From NCBI GenBank assembly GCA_900317795.1, contig ONIF01000338.1, forward strand, positions 1-5,179: 5,179 nt of DNA. Direction: 5' to 3'. Below the pieces are notes generated by a model, which saw nothing but the letters and a program-made list of their open reading frames with translations, searched no databases and had not been told where the DNA came from. Shown in pieces: positions 1 through 5,067 of the stretch. Source of the DNA: an uncultured Eubacteriales bacterium (GTDB lineage: Bacteria > Bacillota > Clostridia > Oscillospirales > Acutalibacteraceae). Both the position numbers and the translations under genes were made by a program. Numbering within the stretch: the stretch's first letter is position 1; every line of letters starts with the position of its first letter.

Positions 1-1015
1 AAAAACTTCTTAATCATTTGATTATATTGTCCATAGACGATACGATGGTAGAAAAATACGGTGAACATTTTGAAAATCGTGCAAAGTTGTTCGACCATGC
101 CGGACACAACGGCTCCAATTATCTGAACGGTCACTGTTTTGTCAGTATCATGATGTCCATACCCGTTTTTGATAACGGTGTGATACGTTATCTTTCTTTT
201 CCTGTCGGTTACAGAATGTGGGCAAAAGAAAAAACAAAATTGGCTATGGCGGCTGATATGGTAAAAGAAGTTATGGAAATCATCGGCAGTGAGCGAAATG
301 TATGTCTATGCTGTGACAGCTGGTATCCGAAAGCGGAAATAACAGAACTGCCGCAGCAATACGAAAATCTTGCCCTGATCTGCAATGTCAGATATGATAC
401 CGCTTTATATGATCTTCCGCCTGCTAAAACAGGTAAAAAAGGCAGACCAAAAGTAAGAGGAAAGAAACTGTTTTTTAATGACTTTGAGTTTTTACCTGTA
501 GATGGCACGGATTATTCCGTTGGCAGCCGTCAGGTCATCACAAAACTTTTTGGCAATATGCCTGTTCACGCAATCGTTACCAAAACAAAGAACGGCACTC
601 AAAGATTTTTTATCTGCACGAAATCCCCTGATGAACTGAATTTTGATTTTACCGCTTCTGACTTGGGCAAAGCTTCTCTTTTTGCAAAAGCAGATGTACA
701 ATTTCTTCCACTGACCGTCTATTCTGTGCGTTGGTCTATCGAAGTCGCTTACTACGAGCAGAAGAAGTTCTGGTCTTTGGGAAATTATATGCTCCGAAGC
801 AAAATCGGTATTGAAAGATTGACAAATTTGCTGACACTCTTGTATTCTTTCATGACATTACTGCCTTTTTATGATAAAACATTTTCTGCTCTATCAGACA
901 ACAGTCCTCAACAATCACGCTTTGTCATCGGCATGACCATCTGGCAGGAATTATTTTTTGCGGCTTTCGAGCATGGGCACATCTCTTCAAAAAATGCTCT
1001 TTCTTTTGCTTGCAT
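1..1015 (+). mobile_element. IS4/IS701-type insertion sequence, left end outside the window
   Basis: Defined by the transposase core. The right boundary is placed near 1000-1030, where transposase-like sequence gives way to the antisense of the neighbouring gene. No terminal inverted repeat could be identified because the other end is not in the window. The element appears to lack its own stop codon and 3' non-coding end, suggesting truncation. Confidence 0.55.
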
Positions 1016-1220
1016 CATTGACCTCTTGTTTTTCTCTGAAACTTGGAAACTGGTGTTTCATTTATACTATGACTTATATTGGCAAGATAATGCATACAGA
1101 CAATTATTTTATCTGTTTCAACCTTGCTCAGCAGTTCTTCAATTTCGATATTCTTTTTTATTTCTTCTTTTAAAATTTCATAACTGTTACACAAAATTTT
1201 GTACTCTTCTCTTAAGCTGA
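3..1220 (+). CDS. IS4/IS701-type DDE transposase, 5' partial, 3' end probably not native
   Basis: A cut-and-paste transposase that excises and joins its insertion sequence through a DDE (RNase H-like) active site. The frame is open to the left edge (codons from base 3 read KLLNHLIILSIDDT), so the gene starts outside the window and the TTG at 18 is not a real start. Numbering from that TTG, the catalytic candidates are D7/D8 in LSIDDTMVEKYG, D100 in CLCCDSWYP and E242 (codon 741-743). E242 sits in the IS4 signature Y235-x2-R238-x3-E242-x6-K249, which matches exactly. The context KLFDHAGHNGSNYLNGHC is also typical of this group. Transposase-like sequence continues to about residue 330 (base ~1010). 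Beyond that the translation becomes Leu/Phe/Tyr-rich because it is the antisense of the minus-strand gene ending at 1015. The native stop therefore seems lost, replaced by the in-frame stop at 1218-1220. The catalytic core looks intact. The family call is secure; IS4 versus IS701 subgroup is less so. Confidence 0.87.
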   Translation, partial: KLLNHLIILSIDDTMVEKYGEHFENRAKLFDHAGHNGSNYLNGHCFVSIMMSIPVFDNGVIRYLSFPVGYRMWAKEKTKLAMAADMVKEVMEIIGSERNVCLCCDSWYPKAEITELPQQYENLALICNVRYDTALYDLPPAKTGKKGRPKVRGKKLFFNDFEFLPVDGTDYSVGSRQVITKLFGNMPVHAIVTKTKNGTQRFFICTKSPDELNFDFTASDLGKASLFAKADVQFLPLTVYSVRWSIEVAYYEQKKFWSLGNYMLRSKIGIERLTNLLTLLYSFMTLLPFYDKTFSALSDNSPQQSRFVIGMTIWQELFFAAFEHGHISSKNALSFACIIDLLFFSETWKLVFHLYYDLYWQDNAYRQLFYLFQPCSAVLQFRYSFLFLLLKFHNCYTKFCTLLLS

Positions 1221-2046
1221 CATATGTAGGATGGGGAACATAATTCATTACGACATCAAGCATATCATTGGCGGATAGTTTAGCCGCTTTTTTCTTGAAT
1301 ATATATTCGGAACGACAACATTTTGTGTAAAACCATTGTACATAAGCACTTTCCACACTTTTTATTGCACTTATGGTATTTATTGTTGTCCTTATTGTTT
1401 CAAACAACCTCAAAATATCTATTTCTTTTCCACCTGCAAAATCTTTAATCTCTTGATATAAATTTTTAACTATATCTTCACCTTTTATCCATAATTCGTC
1501 TTTTTTTTCTATGCAGCTGATTATATTGTGCAGCCACTGTACAGGACATCGTCTACATTCTTCATGGTATTGATAAGTGCCTATTCCTGTATTGAAAAAA
1601 TTTTTTTTGTTACTTTCTTCATTTTGTAAACATTCATAATCAAGAATATAGTCGAATATATGTGATGGATCATTTATCAGATCATAATCCAATTCTTCAT
1701 AGGAGATTAACTCTTCATCGTTTTCGGAAATTTCTATGATATCTTTGAATCGCACATCTGACACAATAATATTAACGGCCTCACGCACCTTTTGTTCTTT
1801 GATAGCATAAGCAATATAGTGTCCGATCAATGCTCCTTTAAGATAATTTTTACTGCTATATGACGTTTTGTTTTTGACAGATGTAGGATTAAAAGGGCGT
1901 TCTGCATTAAGTTTATATTTTCCTAATTTATACGGTAGTATTGTTGCACCTACCCTTATATGAAACAGTTTCCATAACCAACTCTCGAAAGTTAATTTTT
2001 TACTATTATAAATTTCTTCATATTTATTTGCATTTTTCTTTGTCAT
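1015..2046 (-). CDS. Uncharacterised 343-residue Lys/Glu-rich protein
   Basis: I do not recognise this protein. It is probably a real gene. The ATG at 2046-2044 has a near-ideal AGGAGGA (2059-2053) 6 bases upstream, and the composition is that of a soluble protein throughout. The frame extends to a TTG at 2070, but that start would put the ribosome binding site inside the gene, so I prefer the ATG. Visible features are an aromatic/basic N-terminus (ESWLWKLFHIRVG, residues 21-33), a strongly acidic stretch at about 104-140, and a possible metal-binding cluster H161-x2-C164-x2-C167 (HEECRRCP). A Cys pair lies at C243-C244, followed by a basic patch (FKKKAAK), and a likely coiled-coil helix at about 277-312. 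There is no signal peptide or membrane segment. It is more AT-rich than the two transposases, which fits horizontal acquisition. Its 3' end overlaps the transposase frame by about 200 bases in the convergent direction with no spacer, so the C-terminus may be altered. Nucleic-acid binding is only a guess. Confidence 0.75.
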   Translation of the reverse strand: MTKKNANKYEEIYNSKKLTFESWLWKLFHIRVGATILPYKLGKYKLNAERPFNPTSVKNKTSYSSKNYLKGALIGHYIAYAIKEQKVREAVNIIVSDVRFKDIIEISENDEELISYEELDYDLINDPSHIFDYILDYECLQNEESNKKNFFNTGIGTYQYHEECRRCPVQWLHNIISCIEKKDELWIKGEDIVKNLYQEIKDFAGGKEIDILRLFETIRTTINTISAIKSVESAYVQWFYTKCCRSEYIFKKKAAKLSANDMLDVVMNYVPHPTYVSLREEYKILCNSYEILKEEIKKNIEIEELLSKVETDKIIVCMHYLANISHSINETPVSKFQRKTRGQ

Positions 2047-2052
2047 ACGTGT

Positions 2053-2059
2053 TCCTCCT
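2053..2059 (-). promoter_or_regulatory. Ribosome binding site deciding the start at 2046
   Basis: On the minus strand AGGAGGA lies 6 bases upstream of the ATG at 2046-2044. This strong Shine-Dalgarno match argues against the upstream in-frame TTG at 2070. Confidence 0.8.
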
Positions 2060-2063
2060 ACAA

Positions 2064-2078
2064 TCGACAAACTGTCGA
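2064..2078. promoter_or_regulatory. Inverted repeat TCGACA-aac-TGTCGA, candidate operator or leader hairpin
   Basis: Perfect 6-base arms (2064-2069 and 2073-2078) flank a 3-base centre, immediately upstream of the ribosome binding site of the unknown minus-strand gene. A third copy of the hexamer TCGACA lies at 2150-2155, close to the -35 zone of the predicted minus promoter. This arrangement suggests a repressor box or a short 5' leader hairpin that could control translation. The repeat itself is seen directly; its role is inferred. Confidence 0.45.
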
Positions 2079-2098
2079 AACGACTTAACCTAATCTTA

Positions 2099-2127
2099 TT
2101 GATTTTTGGCTAAAAACGTGCTATTAT
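2099..2127 (+). promoter_or_regulatory. Candidate plus-strand promoter TTGATT-17-TATTAT
   Basis: TTGATT (2099-2104), a 17-base spacer and TATTAT (2122-2127) make a reasonable sigma-A promoter, with a transcript start expected near 2134. It points toward the small ORF at 2303 and would give a leader of about 170 bases that begins at the ACAAACCA hairpin. Its -10 overlaps the minus-strand -10 candidate. The call comes from motifs only. Confidence 0.4.
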
Positions 2128-2128
2128 A
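2123..2128 (-). promoter_or_regulatory. Candidate minus-strand -10 box (TATAAT) for the unknown gene
   Basis: A consensus TATAAT is read on the minus strand, about 77 bases upstream of the ATG at 2046. I see no convincing TTGACA at 16-18 bases: a weak TTGTCT lies only 14 bases away. The promoter may therefore need an activator, or its -35 region may be masked by the palindromes at 2134-2166. Confidence 0.35.
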
Positions 2129-2179
2129 CACCCACAAACCAAAGACAAGTCGACAGTCTGGTTTGTTAAGATTATAGAG

Positions 2180-2189
2180 TGTGTACACA
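2180..2189. promoter_or_regulatory. Perfect palindrome TGTGTACACA
   Basis: A 10-base perfect dyad lies just downstream of the TAAGATTA arm and about 115 bases before the small ORF. Its length and symmetry suit a dimeric regulator, but a short palindrome can occur by chance. Confidence 0.3.
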
Positions 2190-2207
2190 TAAAGTGATTA
2201 AATAATA

Positions 2208-2237
2208 TTATCAATAAATATCGGTGATGGATATACT
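2208..2237 (+). promoter_or_regulatory. Second candidate plus-strand promoter TTATCA-18-TATACT
   Basis: TTATCA (2208-2213), an 18-base spacer and TATACT (2232-2237) would start transcription near 2244 and give the small ORF a leader of about 60 bases. The match is modest in a very AT-rich stretch, so this is an alternative or addition to the promoter at 2099-2127. Confidence 0.3.
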
Positions 2238-2261
2238 TTTATTAATGGGTAAATATTATCT

Positions 2262-2273
2262 TACATCGATGTA
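2262..2273. promoter_or_regulatory. Perfect 12-base palindrome TACATCGATGTA
   Basis: A 12-base perfect dyad ends about 11 bases before the AAGGAG of the small ORF, downstream of both plus-strand promoter candidates. It is placed where a bound dimer could block transcription into the ORF. No known consensus is recognised with confidence. Confidence 0.35.
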
Positions 2274-2302
2274 TAACAACATTAAAGGAGATATCTAATA
2301 AA

Positions 2303-2545
2303 ATGAATAGTAATTTTTACAATAATGGCATATTTCCGTATTGTCCAACCTATCCTATTATTACACAACCTATTTCTTATCCACAGCCATATACGTCAAC
2401 TACAACAGAACAACAAATATTGCAGCCGACTATTGAAAGTATATTTGCCAGATATACTCCCTGCATATTCAATGGTACAAAACATCTCATCAAATTTTTC
2501 AGATTTATTGACGATGATAATAATATTCGTAAGCGTCAAAAGTAA
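2303..2545 (+). CDS. Possible small protein, 80 residues, Pro/Tyr/Asn-rich N-terminus
   Basis: I do not recognise this protein. The ATG at 2303 follows AAGGAG (2285-2290), but the spacing of 12 bases is longer than ideal. Support for a real gene comes from its position: a palindromic promoter region before it and a strong hairpin starting 12 bases after its stop. The first ~45 residues are low in charge and rich in Pro, Tyr, Asn, Thr and Gln (for example YCPTYPIITQPISYPQPY), which suggests a disordered or surface-type segment. The rest (ESIFARYTPCIFNG, then HLIKFFRFIDDDNNIRKRQK) is more structured and ends very basic. There are two Cys (YCP, PCIF). No signal peptide or membrane helix is apparent. 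It diverges from the unknown minus-strand gene and may be regulated with it. A spurious ORF cannot be excluded. Confidence 0.5.
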   Translation: MNSNFYNNGIFPYCPTYPIITQPISYPQPYTSTTTEQQILQPTIESIFARYTPCIFNGTKHLIKFFRFIDDDNNIRKRQK

Positions 2546-2556
2546 AGCGTATTGAA

Positions 2557-2595
2557 AAACACGGAGTCAGGATATAATAATCTGACTCCGTGTTT
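2557..2595 (+). terminator. Strong hairpin terminator after the small ORF, possibly bidirectional
   Basis: Perfect 14-base arms (AAACACGGAGTCAG at 2557-2570, complement at 2582-2595) enclose an 11-base loop. The plus-strand tail is only TTTGAATTT. On the minus strand the 3' arm runs into TTTTTC, so it could also stop read-through from the DUF6514 gene. Confidence 0.8.
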
Positions 2596-2645
2596 GAATT
2601 TACAAGGAATTGAAGTAACCGCCAACCCCAAACATAGCTAAAATG

Positions 2646-2681
2646 AATCCGAGACAGGAAACAAAATTCCCGCCTCGGATT
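2646..2681 (-). terminator. Hairpin terminator after the DUF6514 gene, possibly bidirectional
   Basis: AATCCGAG (2646-2653) pairs with CTCGGATT (2674-2681), and GGAA with TTCC further in. In minus-strand RNA all 15 positions of the stem pair, including two G-U pairs, around a 6-base loop. In plus-strand RNA the same two positions become A-C mismatches. The plus strand has the better U tract (TTTTTT, 2680-2685), whereas the minus tail is CATTTTAG. It lies 34 bases beyond the DUF6514 stop. Confidence 0.7.
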
Positions 2682-2714
2682 TTTTAGGATATTTGGAGAT
2701 TTTTGTGGCAATGA

Positions 2715-3023
2715 TTATGCCACAGGTAACGGATCATCAGATTTTTCGGGAAATGATATGATTTTCGGGCAACCATCGGACAGAAAATCTTCAACCACAT
2801 TTTCAAGATGTTCCGGACACAATTCTCCTTCAACCATCAAATCAAACAGACTGCGTACAAAATTAAAGTCATCGGAAATATCCGTGACTTCTGCCTTTTG
2901 AAATTTATTGGATATAGAAATTCCATATACCGTAACTTTGCCGAAATCTTCCGAGATGACTGTGGATTCCGACAAAGTATAGATATAACTTTCACTTTTG
3001 CGGACTATTCTGACCATATTCAT
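2715..3023 (-). CDS. DUF6514-like family protein
   Basis: A small cytosolic protein of 102 residues, acidic overall with a basic N-terminus, that resembles the uncharacterised DUF6514 family of Clostridia, as I recall it. Its biochemical role is unknown to me. Recognisable parts are the N-terminal beta-rich segment (MVRIVRKSESYIYTLSES), the centre VYGISISNKFQKAEVTDIS, and the helical C-terminal half DISDDFNFVRSLFDLMVEGELCPEHLENVVEDFLSDG at about residues 48-84. The length fits a complete protein. ATG at 3023 gives the longest frame, but GTGGGG sits only 2 bases before it. The ATG at 3017 (third codon) has that G-rich block 7 bases upstream and may be the true start. It appears monocistronic: a gap separates it from the IS66 terminator upstream, and its own hairpin follows. 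A TATAAT (3070-3065, minus strand) lies about 42 bases before the start with no clear -35. Confidence 0.75.
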   Translation of the reverse strand: MNMVRIVRKSESYIYTLSESTVISEDFGKVTVYGISISNKFQKAEVTDISDDFNFVRSLFDLMVEGELCPEHLENVVEDFLSDGCPKIISFPEKSDDPLPVA

Positions 3024-3064
3024 ACCCCACTTTTTGTAAAATTCTTATCACATTCAACCATTTT

Positions 3065-3070
3065 ATTATA
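3065..3070 (-). promoter_or_regulatory. Candidate -10 box (TATAAT) for the DUF6514 gene
   Basis: A consensus TATAAT is read on the minus strand about 42 bases upstream of the ATG at 3023. No good -35 is found at 16-18 bases; TTGCCA is present but only 10 bases away. The stretch is very AT-rich, so confidence is low. Confidence 0.3.
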
Positions 3071-3154
3071 AGCCAAAATATGGCAATATTTATGTGTAAT
3101 ACAATCTCTTTATATATGATATTGAGTGAGAATAATCGTGTGAGTTTATTTTAG

Positions 3155-3168
3155 ACTTTGTGCAAAGT
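3155..3168. promoter_or_regulatory. Dyad ACTTTG-tg-CAAAGT
   Basis: Six-base perfect arms around a 2-base centre lie in the gap between the DUF6514 gene and the IS66 terminator. It could be an operator or a chance dyad. Nothing else gene-like is seen in about 3071-3215. Confidence 0.2.
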
Positions 3169-3212
3169 GATAAATATAGCTTTTTTGAGATTATGCGTAT
3201 TCCACAATAAAA

Positions 3213-3237
3213 GAAAAAACAGAGGAATTACCTCTGT
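3213..3237 (-). terminator. Intrinsic terminator downstream of IS66 tnpC
   Basis: ACAGAGG (3219-3225) and CCTCTGT (3231-3237) form a 7-base stem with a 5-base loop. On the minus strand the stem is followed by TTTTTTCTTTT (across 3218-3208), a textbook U tract. It lies about 80 bases beyond the tnpC stop and should end the IS66 transcript. It is not known whether it is inside or just outside the element. Confidence 0.8.
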
Positions 3238-3315
3238 CTTTCAATGTCCAACTGACTTCAGATTACTGTGAATTACTTTATGAAACATATTCAATTTACT
3301 GTCGGGAACTTTAAA

Positions 3316-4962
3316 CTACTGTATTTCACTGTACATTTGTCTGCAATATTCGGGAAGTTCCGAACTCCAAGGCATGACGGAATCTATTTGTTCGTCTGTC
3401 GGAGCATTACCCCATTCCGGTAATTTTGTCAGCAGATACAGCAAATAGCCGTACACATCAAGACCGTTTCGCTTTGCTGTTTCAATGATACTCATCACAT
3501 CAGCACTTGCATCGGCTCCTTTATCTGTATCACAAAACAGAAAGTTCTTTCGATTTATGACAAGCGGCTTGACCGTTCTTTCGGCAAGGTTGTTTGTCAT
3601 TTCCACATTCGGATCGTCTAAAAATACTATCAGTTTCTCTTTCTGATTTTGGGCATAGGTAACTGCCGTGCCAAGATTTGAATTCTTGCCCGGTTTCAGC
3701 CCGTCTACGATCTCATATACTTTCTCAATCAGCGGTTTAACTTCGTTCTGCCGCATTTCAAGTATCCGAGATTTTGAATACTTATCCTCCCTTGCCTTTC
3801 TTTCAAACTCGGCTGCCTTGTCCAACAGTTCTACTATCTGTGCAGATTTGCAAGCCGTATCGCCTTTCGGGATACAATCCACGAACCTACGGCGAGCATG
3901 AGCCCAACAACCTGCGTGAACATACTCTCCGCTCCCGTAGGATGCCATTCCGTCCGTCTGAACGATGCCCGTGTAGCCTTTCAGCAATTCTTCGGCAGTG
4001 GCTTTTGTGCGGCTGTCACGATAGCTGTACAGGGCGATTTTTCTTTTTGCCGCCGCACCTGTACATACTACCCACATCTGCCCCTTTTTCGTAAGTGGCG
4101 TTTTGCCTTTTTTCAATACATTCAGAGGCGTTTCATCTGCATTCAGAATCGGCTCCAGCCATGCGTATTCCCAAAACTTTTTAATGACCGGCTCAAACCA
4201 TTTTGCACCTTTTATCACCCAATTCGCAAGTGATGTACGGTTCAGATAGATTCCCCTTAATTTCCAGTACTGTTCTTGGCGGTAAAGCGGTTCACCCAGC
4301 TGGTATTTTCTCTGCATAATGTCCGCAACAAGCGATGCGTCGGGCAGTCCTTTCGGGATCACTGCCACAGGCGTTTTATTCGGAGCTTTTACGATATTCG
4401 ATTTTTCGGCATTTTTATCACAGTTTTTGCACTTATACACGGCACGGTAATATTCAACTTTATATATCTGCTCGGGAATTGTGAAAATACGAGTACATAT
4501 GTGTTCTTCGGCATATTTTTCAAGAGGGGTACCGCAAACCTGACATATCCGTTCGTTTTCCGGAAGTTCATATACAACTTTTTTAATTTCGAGGTCTGAC
4601 CTCAGTTCATTTCTGCCACGATGTTTGCCCGTTTTTTTGGATTTCCTCACCTTTGAGGCAGTTTTTACCCTTTCGGGTTCGGGCATTGTCAAATCAGATT
4701 CCGATTCAGCCTCATTGATTCCGCCCTCAAACACAGGCTGTTCATCCGGCGAAAGATACTTGCTTTTTTCGCTTTTCCTGCCGAAAATCATTTTATTTCT
4801 TTTGAGCAGCATTTCTTTCAAATGCTCTATTGTCAATTTATCTTCTTCAATAATTTTATTCTGTTTCTCAATAGTTCTATCTTTTTCCTCTATCTCTTTT
4901 TCAAGACGGGTACATTCTGCCATTGCTTTTTCATATGCTGCTTTCAAATTTTCGTATTCCAA
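3316..4962 (-). CDS. tnpC: IS66 family transposase TnpC, complete
   Basis: The DDE transposase of an IS66 element, which catalyses strand transfer of the element and in this family usually works with TnpA and TnpB. It has 548 residues, a normal full length. Domains in order are: an N-terminal coiled coil (about 1-55, heptad-like Lys/Glu/Leu), the family motif MIFGRKSEKSKY (58-69), a charged linker (about 70-120), and a zinc-finger motif C140-x2-C143 ... C178-x2-C181. The DDE core follows with D276 (NADETPL), D337 (QTDGMASYG) and E461 (NNLAERTVKPLVINRKNF). The conserved GCWAHARRRF is at 351-360, and the IS66 C-terminal domain ends the protein. The start is TTG at 4962-4960, preceded by AAGGGG (4977-4972) with 9-base spacing; no in-frame ATG fits as well. 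It lies 105 bases downstream of tnpB, with its own promoter candidate in the gap. No frameshift or missing catalytic residue is seen, so it may be active. Confidence 0.96.
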   Translation of the reverse strand: MEYENLKAAYEKAMAECTRLEKEIEEKDRTIEKQNKIIEEDKLTIEHLKEMLLKRNKMIFGRKSEKSKYLSPDEQPVFEGGINEAESESDLTMPEPERVKTASKVRKSKKTGKHRGRNELRSDLEIKKVVYELPENERICQVCGTPLEKYAEEHICTRIFTIPEQIYKVEYYRAVYKCKNCDKNAEKSNIVKAPNKTPVAVIPKGLPDASLVADIMQRKYQLGEPLYRQEQYWKLRGIYLNRTSLANWVIKGAKWFEPVIKKFWEYAWLEPILNADETPLNVLKKGKTPLTKKGQMWVVCTGAAAKRKIALYSYRDSRTKATAEELLKGYTGIVQTDGMASYGSGEYVHAGCWAHARRRFVDCIPKGDTACKSAQIVELLDKAAEFERKAREDKYSKSRILEMRQNEVKPLIEKVYEIVDGLKPGKNSNLGTAVTYAQNQKEKLIVFLDDPNVEMTNNLAERTVKPLVINRKNFLFCDTDKGADASADVMSIIETAKRNGLDVYGYLLYLLTKLPEWGNAPTDEQIDSVMPWSSELPEYCRQMYSEIQ

Positions 4963-5007
4963 AACAAAATGCCCCTTTCCTTGAATTTATCAGAATTTAC
5001 ATTGTGC

Positions 5008-5036
5008 ATTATACAACATATCATCTTCATTTGCAA
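5008..5036 (-). promoter_or_regulatory. Promoter candidate for tnpC, TTGCAA-17-TATAAT
   Basis: On the minus strand TTGCAA (5036-5031), an exactly 17-base spacer and a consensus TATAAT (5013-5008) lie in the tnpB-tnpC gap. They predict a start near 5001, about 38 bases before the tnpC codon. This would allow tnpC to be expressed apart from tnpAB. Confidence 0.5.
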
Positions 5037-5067
5037 GAAAAAGAGCAATATTTTTTTCTTTGATTTT

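Larger units (their letters stand above)
2091..2174. repeat. Nested inverted repeats with a split left arm
   Basis: The right arm is one continuous 16-base block: TGGTTTGT (2159-2166) followed directly by TAAGATTA (2167-2174). Its complement appears on the left as two separate halves, TAATCTTA (2091-2098) and ACAAACCA (2134-2141). The 35 bases between these halves hold the -35 and -10 candidates for both directions. Inside the inner hairpin, GAC (2144-2146) can pair with GTC (2156-2158) across a loop containing the palindrome GTCGAC. This could be a multi-site operator or a site for a DNA-bending or recombination protein. The repeats are seen; any function is inferred. Confidence 0.5.

Noticed and set aside
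209..701. Minus-strand ORFs of 99 and 69 codons within the IS4/IS701 transposase
   Set aside because: They are antisense to the conserved DDE core and have no independent start signals or motifs.
2047..2302. Riboswitch, tRNA, CRISPR array or plasmid iterons in the intergenic region
   Set aside because: No cloverleaf, no regular direct repeats with spacers and no recognisable riboswitch core were seen. The repeats are inverted and unequal in type.
2325..2555. Alternative 76-codon ORF overlapping the small ORF in another frame
   Set aside because: No ribosome binding site at suitable spacing; the ORF beginning at 2303 is better placed after AAGGAG.
2808..3071. 87-codon plus-strand ORF opposite the DUF6514-like gene
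   Set aside because: It is antisense to a better supported gene and has no clear ribosome site.
3668..4599. Several plus-strand ORFs of 77-111 codons inside the IS66 tnpC region
   Set aside because: They are antisense shadows of tnpC, which has full family motifs and catalytic residues. The shadow products have no recognisable features.
4625..4984. 119-codon Ser/Phe-rich ORF on the plus strand
   Set aside because: It mirrors the Lys/Glu-rich coiled-coil start of tnpC; the composition is that of an antisense reading.
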